Source: an uncultured Flavobacteriales bacterium (GTDB taxonomy: Bacteria > Bacteroidota > Bacteroidia > Flavobacteriales > Weeksellaceae). From it: a DNA stretch of 7,466 nucleotides. Within the stretch, counting starts at the first letter, position 1; the number at the start of each line of letters is the position of its first letter. The position numbers were made by a program, and so were the translations under genes. The stretch spans positions 1-7,466 of the forward strand of contig CALJKL010000091.1 of the NCBI GenBank assembly GCA_937973555.1, in the 5' to 3' direction. The notes below the pieces were generated by a model, which had not been told where the DNA came from, made no database searches, and was given only the letters and a program-made list of their open reading frames with translations. Shown one piece after another: positions 1 through 7,159 of this stretch.

Positions 1-94
1 ACATAATTATTATCTTATTATTATTACTTTTTCTAATTTCCCAACTGTAAATAAAGGTTTTTTCTTTTTCTGTTGCTTTGTACTTAGTAGACAT
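1..94 (-). pseudogene. Possible 5' fragment of a RAYT-like transposase gene, cut by window edge
   Basis: A minus-strand reading frame opens with ATG at 94-92 and stays open for 31 codons to the window edge. Its first residues read MSTKYKAT, which matches my memory of the start of REP-associated tyrosine transposases (IS200/Y1 family) common in Bacteroidota. Those proteins mobilise short palindromic REP elements, and a REP-like palindrome lies about 50 bases upstream at 142-154. After residue 8 the likeness fades into lysine-, asparagine- and isoleucine-rich sequence (KSNNNKIII). The usual hydrophobic stretch with Gly-Trp near residues 13-25 is not seen in frame, although a neighbouring frame reads FTVG at about the right place. 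This suggests a decayed or frameshifted remnant. It could also be an unrelated small gene or chance. The catalytic HxH and Tyr motifs would lie outside the window, so they cannot be checked. Confidence 0.35.
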
Positions 95-141
95 ATGTAA
101 AGATATGACTTCTAAAACAAAAAATTTTAATTAATAAGTAA

Positions 142-163
142 GGATTGCAAATCCGCGCTGTCG
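142..163. repeat. REP-like palindrome (GGATT-GCA-AATCC with GC-rich tail)
   Basis: GGATT at 142-146 and AATCC at 150-154 form a 5-bp inverted repeat around GCA, followed by CGCGCTGTCG at 154-163. Read on the minus strand this is a GCGCGGATTTGCAATCC-type motif, which I recall as a frequent dispersed palindrome in Bacteroidota genomes, often near RAYT genes. It is markedly more GC-rich than the surrounding AT-rich DNA. Only one copy is present in the window, so its repeated nature is inferred from memory and not shown here. The possible RAYT start at 94 lies downstream of it on the minus strand. Confidence 0.4.
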
Positions 164-199
164 AATGCTTAGACTTGAAGCTTTGATTGTAGATAAAAT

Positions 200-226
200 A
201 AAAACCACCTAATTTCGGTGGTTTTT
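200..226 (-). terminator. Intrinsic terminator of the porU-porV operon, bidirectional in form
   Basis: AAAAACCACC at 200-209 pairs perfectly with GGTGGTTTTT at 217-226 around a 7-nt loop, giving a 10-bp stem. It starts 19 nt past the porV stop. On the minus strand the stem ends in a T-run (GGTGGTTTTTATTTTATC). On the plus strand it also ends in a T-run, so it could stop transcription from either side. Confidence 0.85.
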
Positions 227-245
227 TATAGATATGTAAGGTTAA

Positions 246-1400
246 TTAATCTTCGTTATTGTAAGATTCTTCTCCAATATTCCATGTGAAACCAAATCTT
301 AACGTGTTGTCTAGTGCGGTGTTTACCTTAGAAGTATTCACCAAGTAAGAAAGGTCTAACCCAAAGGACTGATATTTTAACCCAACCCCCACTGTGGCAT
401 ACTGTCTTGCACCTTGTACTTCACTTTCATGGAAATAACCGGCTCTCACGGCGAATGCATTGTCATAAGAATATTCTACAGAACCACTGTACATAATGCT
501 TTTTTCATTTTTGAAAGATTTCCCAATACCTTCTATTACCCCTACGTTGGGTACATCATAGATAGGATTTCCATTAGTGTCAGTCCCTGAAATTTCAGGT
601 CCGGGAACCAATAATTTTGAGGCTTCAGCGGTGATGCCTATCTTGTTTACTTCATCCAAAAACAAATCATATCCTGCTCCCAATCTGAAGCTGGTAGGTA
701 AATATGAACGAGATTCTTCGTTACCGGTATAATCTAGTCTTGGCCCTAAGTTTTGTATTGCCCATCCTGCTCTTACTCTACCTTCATAATCTCCAAAACT
801 TTCAAATTTGGGAGTCTGCAAAAATCCTGATACATCTACTGCGAAAGTATTGGCTGGTTTTAAAGAACTGTCTGTATTGAAGCCTCCGGATAAATCTGAT
901 CTTATAAATCTTCCGGTTACTGCCATAGAGTAAGAGTCTGATAATTTTAGACCATAGGCCAAATCTATGGAAAACTCATTAGGTTTTGCGGTTCCTTCGG
1001 ATACTACTTCGCTGCCTACTAATTTTGTAAGATCTACAGATCCCATATTAAAATAATAGATACTGGCACTTAGTGAAGATCTTTGTTCTTCACCAAGAAG
1101 AGTGCTATATGCACCATATATCAGAAACACATCATTGGTTAGCTTGCTCATATATGGGGTATAATTCAGCGCAACATTAGAAGAGTTTCTGCTGAATGTA
1201 TATTTAGAAGCATTCCAAAATTGGGAAAATCCATCCGCAGAAGTCGCCACCCCCTGGTCTCCCATACCGCCGGCTCTGGCGTCTGGTGAGATTCTTAAGA
1301 AAGGAGCCCCTGTAAGTACTGGGCCTGCTGTGTTTTGAGCAAAGGCTAAACTTCCTATTCCTAACGTTATTCCTAAAATAAATAGTCTGGTTAAATTCAT
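246..1400 (-). CDS. porV: PorV, type IX secretion outer-membrane shuttle protein
   Basis: This 384-residue protein is an outer-membrane beta-barrel of the FadL-like PorV (LptO) family. In the T9SS it collects cargo from the SprA translocon and hands it to the sortase PorU in the attachment complex. Residues 1-21 are a signal peptide with a probable cleavage after AFA, before Gln22. The mature N-terminus carries the family signature PVLTGAPFLRISPDARAGGMGD (given here in words as the Pro-Asp-Ala-Arg-Ala-Gly-Gly-Met-Gly block near residues 39-48). The rest shows alternating amphipathic strands, and the barrel ends in LRFGFTWNIG followed by a short acidic tail. No cysteine is present, which is usual for such barrels. 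The length is normal for the family. The start is fixed by the signal peptide and lies 12 nt after the porU stop, so the two genes are almost certainly cotranscribed. The leader is a run of nine A's with no Shine-Dalgarno sequence, typical for Bacteroidota. The call is firm. Confidence 0.95.
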   Translation of the reverse strand: MNLTRLFILGITLGIGSLAFAQNTAGPVLTGAPFLRISPDARAGGMGDQGVATSADGFSQFWNASKYTFSRNSSNVALNYTPYMSKLTNDVFLIYGAYSTLLGEEQRSSLSASIYYFNMGSVDLTKLVGSEVVSEGTAKPNEFSIDLAYGLKLSDSYSMAVTGRFIRSDLSGGFNTDSSLKPANTFAVDVSGFLQTPKFESFGDYEGRVRAGWAIQNLGPRLDYTGNEESRSYLPTSFRLGAGYDLFLDEVNKIGITAEASKLLVPGPEISGTDTNGNPIYDVPNVGVIEGIGKSFKNEKSIMYSGSVEYSYDNAFAVRAGYFHESEVQGARQYATVGVGLKYQSFGLDLSYLVNTSKVNTALDNTLRFGFTWNIGEESYNNED

Positions 1401-1412
1401 ATGTTTTTTTTT

Positions 1413-4400
1413 CTATTTCAAAATTACCATTTTTTCTACTGCTGAGGCAGATCCTTTACATTTTTGTTGATTTTGACTTTTTACAAAAACTTTGTAAATG
1501 TAAGTTCCTTTTGCTACAGTATCCCCAAAATCATCCGTTCCGTCCCATTCTATTGCGGTTTTATTGGTTCTGTAACCTTCCATAAATGGATTGGAAGTAA
1601 CAGCAGAACTAAGCGTTCTTACCAATTTTCCGGTAATGGTGTAAATCTGGACATTAACATCTAATACATCATCACAATTATGTTCGAACTGGATATATGT
1701 TTTACTGGTAAAAGGATTCGGCCAATTTAATAATTTATTTATTATCAAATTTTCGGTGTCAGAATCTCTTACTACAAAATTTAACGTTTGTGTGGCAGAA
1801 TTATTGTTAATGTCCCAAACTTTAAAAGTAATTTGGTGATTTCCCGGTTTTAGATTTTGGAATGGATACATTACAGATCCCTTTTGATAATCTAAAAATG
1901 AAGCATTGAGGCAGCCGTTTCCTGAACCTGGAGCATAAAATTCATTGAGTAAAGTGGTATTTATAGTCTCACCATCTAGCACTACAGTAATGTCGTGCCC
2001 AATTCCCGAGCCTGTAGAATTAATGCCCGTGTCGTCTGTAACACACGCCAAAAGATTGGGGCTAGTGTTGGTAATTCCACCATCTACAAAGTTGGTATTA
2101 TTTAAATACAGCTGAACTTTTGGAGCTTGGTTGTCATTAATTCCATTTGGATTGATGTCCCCAATTTTTTGTGACCTGTTGTTGAATACATCAAAAACGT
2201 TATTGTCTGCATAGGCCAGTATTCTTCCATCTCCAAGGGTATAGTTAATGTCTTTAGGAATGTAGAATTCTACAGTGAAGTTACCATTGGTTACAGTGCC
2301 GGAAGCTTTTATAATAGGACTTCCTTCTTCAATATAATTGAGTATGGGGACCATATTGCCATCATTGTTTAATGTTTTTTTATTGAGTTTTTTATCAAAA
2401 ACATCAATTACTATTTTTCCATTGAAGTTATTGTTGAGGGTGCCAGCATCATTATTGATGTGCCCGGAGATTTTCACGAAATCTAGTGCTCTTAGCTGTC
2501 CGGGAACCGGAGAGTTGATATTGTCTATTACGATTAAGTTTTTAGGCCTGCTTAATTTTAGGGCAGGATCTCCCAGGAGATTTACCTTAAAATGATTTGG
2601 ATCTGCGCCATATTGTTTTTTGGCTTCCAGAAAAGCATTTCCGATGTCCCAAAAATCACTGTTGTAAAGTTTAAAGAGATTATTGTTGAAATTTTCAGAA
2701 AACAATCTTCCATAAATAACATTTATAGCCCTGCTGGAGGTAATCATAGCATTGGCTCCTCCTTGTGATAACTTCAGCAATTGTTCTCCGGCGGAAGAAG
2801 TGTTATGATCGTCCCAAAGTGCAAATTCACAAGTTATAGTGCTTATAAATGGGAATCTGCTGTATATATTATTGTAATTGTTGAATGAGTTAATTTCCTG
2901 TAAAGTAAGTACTCTTTCTTGTGCCCAACCGTTGATTCCGCCATGTCCGAAATAAGATAGATACAAACTGTTGCCCATGGCATTGGTAATGGCTTGGTTT
3001 ATTTGCGGGTAACGCTGTCCACCGGCGGTGCTTTGTGCTGTGTAGGAATCCAAGTATAGTTTTCTGATGTTGTATTCGGGTTTGTCTGTATTTCCTTCAA
3101 AAATATTTTGAAGAACATTATTCATGGCGTCATGAAAAGTACCATTCAGGTAGGGGCTTGTACTGTTATCTATTCGGCTATCTTGGTCGTCATCTACCAC
3201 AAAATTCATCTTCATTCTCCAATCTCCAAAAGGGGTAGATTGCCCTGGTAACGCATTGTAATAAGAAAGTGTTTTATCTACCAGTTTTTTGGCTTCTTCT
3301 AGATTTTGTGCAGGAAGTCTTCCTATTGGCAAATCTGGAAATATGGAATAAATATAGACAGAGTTTTGTGGAGAGGTCATGGCAAAATAATCGTCTGTTA
3401 CGAAAGAGGCTTCAAAATTTTCACTAAAATCACTCTGGTAACTTGGGATGAAGTTTTGGTTGGAGGTCGTTTTATTCCTGAAATCAAAACTAGAATCTCC
3501 AAGTATCAAAACGTATTTCAAGCTGCCTGAAGTTGTATTGAGCTTTGTAACGAAATCTCTTATAGCGGTAATGTCTTTGCTTCCAGAGCTGAACTCATTG
3601 TATATCTTTTTTACATCTACTACTTCTGCATGATAATTTTTGGCATTTTTGTAATAGTTTGCAATTCGTTCTGCTTGAGGAGTAAATTCCTTGGTGGTGA
3701 TGATGAGGTAGTCTACATTTTGAAGTGAAGACAAATCCTGATTTTCAATTTTTTCTACAAACCCCGGTTCAAAAGCTGCAGAAGACTTGAAGGCCACAAA
3801 TTCGTTGTTGAAAATTTTGCTGTTGGCAATATATCCAAAAGAAAATTGCCCACCGGTAGATTTGTTTACCACTTTCTTGGCATTCGTGATATCTGAAACG
3901 TCCCAAACTTGTTCTAGGTTTGCAGTATTGTCTATCTTAAAACCATAAAGTTCTCCGTTTCCTTCGGTGATTTCAAAGACACGAAAGTTCATTTGTGAAT
4001 CATTGTATTTCAAATCTTCTTTATATTGAACTTCTGCGAAATCAAAATAAAAGGCCGCCAAAGGATTAGAAGAATTAATGGTATAATCTAGCTTGATCTC
4101 ATTTCCGGATAGATTATTCTCAGTAAAATCCCAAGGCAATTCTATTATTTTGGTATCAGAGTTATTGCTTACTGTATAAGTAATGGTCCTTTGTCCATTA
4201 ATGGTATAAGTAATCTTATCGTTATTAGTATTTTGTACAAAAAAAGTAGTCTTAACTTTTATATTATCTGTTAACTGAATAGGTGAAAGGGTTTTGAAAA
4301 TAATGCTCTTATTGGTATTAAAGGCGTCACCTACCCACAAACGTCCTATGTTAAGGAAATTGAATTTTTCTTCATTCAGATATTGGTAATCATCATATCT

Positions 4401-5321
4401 GGTATAATAATTAGAAGGCGGGGTAATGTCTGATGGTACAACTCTTTTCCCTGCACCAATATCAAAATTGATGAAATAATAAGAATAATTTTCATAGATA
4501 TTGACAACATTCTGACTTTTATGGGTAAGCCTGGTGTCTTTTCTTTTGTGCCCGTTGCCATTTTGAATGTCAAATAGGTTATATCCATGAGGTCCCTGAG
4601 CATAGAATAGGGCATAATCTCCATCATCCCATTTTCCGTCATCTTCTCCGATTACCTGTATAGCATCTTCCTGAAGGGCACTATACCTGAAATCTTTATT
4701 AAATTCTGGAAGCATTAGCCCCCCGTTTCCATAAATCCTGAAATTTTTTGGATTGATGTTTGAAGGGTTGATTCCATTGTCTTTTAAAAATTTTGTAGTG
4801 ATTTTAAAAATACCAGATTTGTCTACCTTTATTTTATAAAAGGTGCCACTTTTCAGAGGGTTTTCGGTAGTGCCTGAAGTTAGTAATTGCCTAGATGTTT
4901 TCTGCATTGGTCCTTTCTTTACCAAATCATAAGACGCCAACCTATATATATTCTGTTTGTCTTTTTTAAATGTAGCGATTACAATATTGGTAATGTTTTC
5001 GCTATTAATAGTTTGGTTGTTGGTCTGTGCGATTTCATCCTCAGGGATATTGTCTTTGTTTAGGCCATAAAGTTCATTAGTGGAGATTTTTTCCCAAACC
5101 AGATTTTTTACTTCATATTCTCCAATTTCATTCTTTAGGGTATAAGCAAGATAAGGAATGCCATTCACTACAGAATAGTTTACGTTTTTAAAAAATGGGA
5201 GATTATATTTGAAGGTGCCATAATCTAATATTGTGTTTCCTTCCCATTGAATGGTAGTTTTCTGAGAATAAAAAGTGCCAAAACCCAATAAGATAAAAAG
5301 TAAATATTTTATAGATTTCAT
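1413..5321 (-). CDS. porU: PorU, type IX secretion C25-family sortase
   Basis: This 1302-residue secreted protein is the sortase of the T9SS attachment complex at the cell surface. It cuts the C-terminal sorting domain (CTD) from cargo delivered by PorV and, in studied species, links cargo to a lipopolysaccharide anchor. A signal peptide spans residues 1-19, with probable cleavage between Ser19 and Gln20. Residues about 20-530 form a large beta-rich N-terminal region. A gingipain-like peptidase C25 domain follows at about 535-925, with the probable catalytic dyad His793 (in YFGHGG) and Cys831 (in STITCEF), and it closes with LLGDPALKL around Asp918. Two beta-sandwich regions (about 930-1040 and 1060-1190) precede a FlgD-like type A CTD at about 1195-1302, with NWPNPF at its start, GTYIYK late in the domain and KMVILK at the end. 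PorU itself is known to keep its CTD. Only five cysteines occur: Cys831 plus one pair in each of the last two domains. It is the first gene of the porU-porV operon and stands back-to-back with gldJ. Confidence 0.95.
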   Translation of the reverse strand: MKSIKYLLFILLGFGTFYSQKTTIQWEGNTILDYGTFKYNLPFFKNVNYSVVNGIPYLAYTLKNEIGEYEVKNLVWEKISTNELYGLNKDNIPEDEIAQTNNQTINSENITNIVIATFKKDKQNIYRLASYDLVKKGPMQKTSRQLLTSGTTENPLKSGTFYKIKVDKSGIFKITTKFLKDNGINPSNINPKNFRIYGNGGLMLPEFNKDFRYSALQEDAIQVIGEDDGKWDDGDYALFYAQGPHGYNLFDIQNGNGHKRKDTRLTHKSQNVVNIYENYSYYFINFDIGAGKRVVPSDITPPSNYYTRYDDYQYLNEEKFNFLNIGRLWVGDAFNTNKSIIFKTLSPIQLTDNIKVKTTFFVQNTNNDKITYTINGQRTITYTVSNNSDTKIIELPWDFTENNLSGNEIKLDYTINSSNPLAAFYFDFAEVQYKEDLKYNDSQMNFRVFEITEGNGELYGFKIDNTANLEQVWDVSDITNAKKVVNKSTGGQFSFGYIANSKIFNNEFVAFKSSAAFEPGFVEKIENQDLSSLQNVDYLIITTKEFTPQAERIANYYKNAKNYHAEVVDVKKIYNEFSSGSKDITAIRDFVTKLNTTSGSLKYVLILGDSSFDFRNKTTSNQNFIPSYQSDFSENFEASFVTDDYFAMTSPQNSVYIYSIFPDLPIGRLPAQNLEEAKKLVDKTLSYYNALPGQSTPFGDWRMKMNFVVDDDQDSRIDNSTSPYLNGTFHDAMNNVLQNIFEGNTDKPEYNIRKLYLDSYTAQSTAGGQRYPQINQAITNAMGNSLYLSYFGHGGINGWAQERVLTLQEINSFNNYNNIYSRFPFISTITCEFALWDDHNTSSAGEQLLKLSQGGANAMITSSRAINVIYGRLFSENFNNNLFKLYNSDFWDIGNAFLEAKKQYGADPNHFKVNLLGDPALKLSRPKNLIVIDNINSPVPGQLRALDFVKISGHINNDAGTLNNNFNGKIVIDVFDKKLNKKTLNNDGNMVPILNYIEEGSPIIKASGTVTNGNFTVEFYIPKDINYTLGDGRILAYADNNVFDVFNNRSQKIGDINPNGINDNQAPKVQLYLNNTNFVDGGITNTSPNLLACVTDDTGINSTGSGIGHDITVVLDGETINTTLLNEFYAPGSGNGCLNASFLDYQKGSVMYPFQNLKPGNHQITFKVWDINNNSATQTLNFVVRDSDTENLIINKLLNWPNPFTSKTYIQFEHNCDDVLDVNVQIYTITGKLVRTLSSAVTSNPFMEGYRTNKTAIEWDGTDDFGDTVAKGTYIYKVFVKSQNQQKCKGSASAVEKMVILK

Positions 5322-5338
5322 ATTTTGAAATTGGAGTA

Positions 5339-5346
5339 CAAAATAA
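5339..5346 (-). promoter_or_regulatory. Weak candidate -7 box for porU-porV
   Basis: On the minus strand these bases read TTATTTTG, seven of eight with the Bacteroidota -7 pattern TAnnTTTG if the second base is allowed to differ. The porU start codon is 17 nt downstream, which would give a very short leader. I find no TTG or TTTG at the expected 17-23 nt upstream: the nearest lie about 10 and 28 nt away. The operon must start somewhere in this 163-nt spacer, but this exact site is only a guess. Confidence 0.3.
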
Positions 5347-5428
5347 ACGAAAAAAACAAAATTTTCATATTGAACAATAAAATTAATTTTAGAACGTTAA
5401 AAAACATGAAAAAATCTTACAATTAGTG

Positions 5429-5459
5429 TTTGATTAATAAAATAAATTATTTTTCTTTG
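5429..5459 (+). promoter_or_regulatory. Probable gldJ promoter (TTTG / TTTCTTTG)
   Basis: TTTG at 5429-5432 and TTTCTTTG at 5452-5459 are separated by 19 nt. This fits the Bacteroidota primary sigma factor pattern of a -33 TTTG and a -7 TAnnTTTG, with one mismatch (T for A at the second base of the -7 box). Transcription would begin near 5466 and leave a leader of about 20 nt before the gldJ ATG. That leader is A/T-rich and has no Shine-Dalgarno sequence. Confidence 0.6.
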
Positions 5460-5484
5460 TAGCTCAAAATTATCTAGATTAATT

Positions 5485-7098
5485 ATGAAAAAACTAAAGT
5501 TTATTTCATTGCTTTCATTAGGAATGTTACTGTTGCTAACGAGCTGTGGTGGAGGCGGTAAAGTAAAAAATGGTGGAGGAACCAAAAATAAAGTTGGAAT
5601 GAATGGCTGGAAGGCTAATGATTCTAAAGGTTGGTTTTTTTCTGGAAAACAAAAAAAACCTAAAGGATGGCCTAATATGGTATATGTAGAAGGAGGTACC
5701 TTTACAATGGGCTTAGTAAAAGATGACGTAATGCATGATTGGAATAATACCCCAAGAAGAATGCAGGTGAGTTCATTTTTTATCGGAGAAGCAGAAATTA
5801 CCAATGCAGACTATCGTTCATATGTCACATGGTTAAAATTTGTATTTCCGCCATCAGATCCGAGCTTTAAAAATATTTACAGTGGAGCTTTACCAGATAC
5901 TTTGGTTTGGAACAATAAATTATCAAGAAACGATTATGCAGAAACTTATTTCCGTTCTCCGGAATATGACAACTATCCTGTAGTTGGTGTTTCTTGGCAA
6001 CAGGCTTCCAGATATTGTGATTGGCTTACAGACAGAGCCAATGAATTTGAATTGATGAAACAAGGAATCATTGCTAAAAACTACTATGCCAATGACGCCA
6101 ACAATCAAGGTGCTAATGCTTTCAATCTAGATAAATACAAAGCAAACGATCCAGAATTGGATTCTTATATCAACAAACAAAGAATGCAAAAACAGTCTGG
6201 TATCAAAACATCTAATGCCAGAATACAATCTGCCAATAGAAATGCTACAGCAGGTTTGGTAACCAAATTCCGTCTTCCTACAGAAGTAGAATGGGAATAT
6301 GCTGCTCTTGGTCTTCAGAAAAATAGAGAATACAATAAATATCTGGGTAAGCTTCCTGAAATTGAAAAATTAAGGGGTAAAAAAGGGCGTAACAGAGGAA
6401 TGTATTTAGAAAACTTTAAGCAAGGAAGAGGAGATTACTCTGGTGTAGGAGGTTGGAACAATGATGGTTCACCCACCACTTCTGATGTAAGACAATATCC
6501 TTCTAATGACTTGGGAATCTATGGTATGTATGGTAACGTGGCAGAATGGACTGCAGATGTTTATAGACCAATTATAGATGAAGAAGCAAGTGATTTTAAC
6601 TACTACAGAGGCAATATGCCACAACAAACAGTAAAAAATTCTGATGGAACCTATAAAAAAGTAGATGCTAAAGGAATGAAATATGAAAGATTGGCAGATG
6701 GTAGAGAAATTTATCAAGGTTTGCCAGGATCTTATGAAAGAAGAACCGTAGAAGATCAAAGAAATTACAGAGATGGTGATTTCATGTCTTCACTAGAAGC
6801 TGGTTATGGTAAAGAAGTAGACAGTGCCACTGCAGAATATAACATGTACAATGCTCCGAAAAATCAGTTTATTGTTGATGACAGAGGAAGAGTGATTTTG
6901 CAAAAAGACAGAAAACCAAGAACCACTACAGTTTCTAATTCTGTAAGAGTTGTAAAAGGAGGCTCGTGGATGGATACTTCTTATTGGCTAGATCCGGGAC
7001 AAAGAAGATTCAAAGATGAATCTAAATCTTTCGGGTGGGTAGGTTTCCGTGTTGCACAAGATGCTAAGGATATCAATAATAAAAGAACAAAAAGATAA
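5485..7098 (+). CDS. gldJ: GldJ, outer-membrane lipoprotein of T9SS/gliding machinery
   Basis: This 537-residue lipoprotein works with GldK and GldN at the periplasmic face of the outer membrane. In Flavobacterium it is needed for protein secretion by the T9SS and for gliding, and it stabilises GldK. The signal peptide ends in the lipobox LTSC, so Cys21 is the lipidated residue. A basic Gly/Lys linker follows to about residue 60, with no acidic cluster after the Cys that would mark surface export. The rest has the formylglycine-generating-enzyme (SUMF1-like) fold: VEGGTFTMG near 68-76, GVSWQQASRYCDW near 168-180, FRLPTEVEWEYA at 262-273, GNVAEW at 350-355, GGSWM at 492-496 and GFRVAQD at 520-526. 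Large inserts near 185-260 and 356-490 are typical of GldJ and GldK. Cys178 is the only cysteine of the mature domain apart from the lipid Cys, so the FGE catalytic pair is absent and the role should be structural. A short basic tail (527-537) ends the protein. GldK is a paralogue with the same fold, but the size, the basic linker and the porU/murF neighbours favour GldJ. Confidence 0.93.
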   Translation: MKKLKFISLLSLGMLLLLTSCGGGGKVKNGGGTKNKVGMNGWKANDSKGWFFSGKQKKPKGWPNMVYVEGGTFTMGLVKDDVMHDWNNTPRRMQVSSFFIGEAEITNADYRSYVTWLKFVFPPSDPSFKNIYSGALPDTLVWNNKLSRNDYAETYFRSPEYDNYPVVGVSWQQASRYCDWLTDRANEFELMKQGIIAKNYYANDANNQGANAFNLDKYKANDPELDSYINKQRMQKQSGIKTSNARIQSANRNATAGLVTKFRLPTEVEWEYAALGLQKNREYNKYLGKLPEIEKLRGKKGRNRGMYLENFKQGRGDYSGVGGWNNDGSPTTSDVRQYPSNDLGIYGMYGNVAEWTADVYRPIIDEEASDFNYYRGNMPQQTVKNSDGTYKKVDAKGMKYERLADGREIYQGLPGSYERRTVEDQRNYRDGDFMSSLEAGYGKEVDSATAEYNMYNAPKNQFIVDDRGRVILQKDRKPRTTTVSNSVRVVKGGSWMDTSYWLDPGQRRFKDESKSFGWVGFRVAQDAKDINNKRTKR

Positions 7099-7115
7099 TT
7101 AAATCTTAAATATTT

Positions 7116-7148
7116 AAAAATCCTTTCCTTTTTGGAAAGGATTTTTTT
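7116..7148 (+). terminator. Strong intrinsic terminator after gldJ
   Basis: AAAAATCCTTTCC at 7116-7128 pairs perfectly with GGAAAGGATTTTT at 7134-7146 around a TTTTT loop, giving a 13-bp stem followed by a T-run to 7148. It begins 17 nt after the gldJ stop and ends 11 nt before the murF start, so murF is probably largely uncoupled from gldJ transcription. The A-run on the other side means it could also act on antisense transcripts. Confidence 0.9.
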
Positions 7149-7155
7149 ATTTTTG
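7148..7155 (+). promoter_or_regulatory. Perfect TAnnTTTG box next to the murF start
   Basis: TATTTTTG matches the Bacteroidota -7 pattern TAnnTTTG exactly. It lies 4 nt before the murF ATG and overlaps the last T of the gldJ terminator. A start about 7 nt downstream would fall inside or at the murF start codon, giving a leaderless transcript. No TTG is seen at the usual 19-21 nt upstream, because that stretch is the terminator stem. It may be a chance product of the T-run, so the call is tentative. Confidence 0.25.
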
Positions 7156-7159
7156 ACCT

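Noticed and set aside
3..50. Plus-strand hydrophobic stretch (IIIILLLLL-type) ending in TAA at 48-50, which could be the C-terminus of a membrane protein
   Set aside because: Only 15 residues are visible and they come from a TTA/ATT-rich low-complexity run. The opposite strand gives a more specific match (MSTKYKAT), so I did not call it.
1464..1664. Plus-strand frame of 66 codons inside porU
   Set aside because: It is antisense to the conserved PorU CTD, with no recognisable domain and no promoter-like signal.
2338..2595. Plus-strand frame of 85 codons inside porU, Leu/Ser-rich
   Set aside because: It is antisense to the end of the C25 domain and the following beta-sandwich. The hydrophobic look comes from the complementary coding sequence.
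3306..3633. Two overlapping plus-strand frames inside porU
   Set aside because: Both are antisense to the conserved C25 region and have no features of their own.
4376..4642. Minus-strand frame of 88 codons in another phase inside porU
   Set aside because: It overlaps intact porU in the same direction, is Met/Ile-rich and is not recognisable. It is not evidence of a frameshift, since the main frame is open throughout.
5397..5804. Minus-strand frame of 135 codons covering the gldJ start and part of the divergent spacer
   Set aside because: It is antisense to the conserved signal peptide and N-terminus of gldJ, its product is low-complexity Pro/Phe-rich, and it covers the gldJ promoter. It is a shadow frame.
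5923..6759. Two minus-strand frames (61 and 96 codons) inside gldJ
   Set aside because: Both are antisense to conserved FGE-fold motifs and have no start signals or known similarity.
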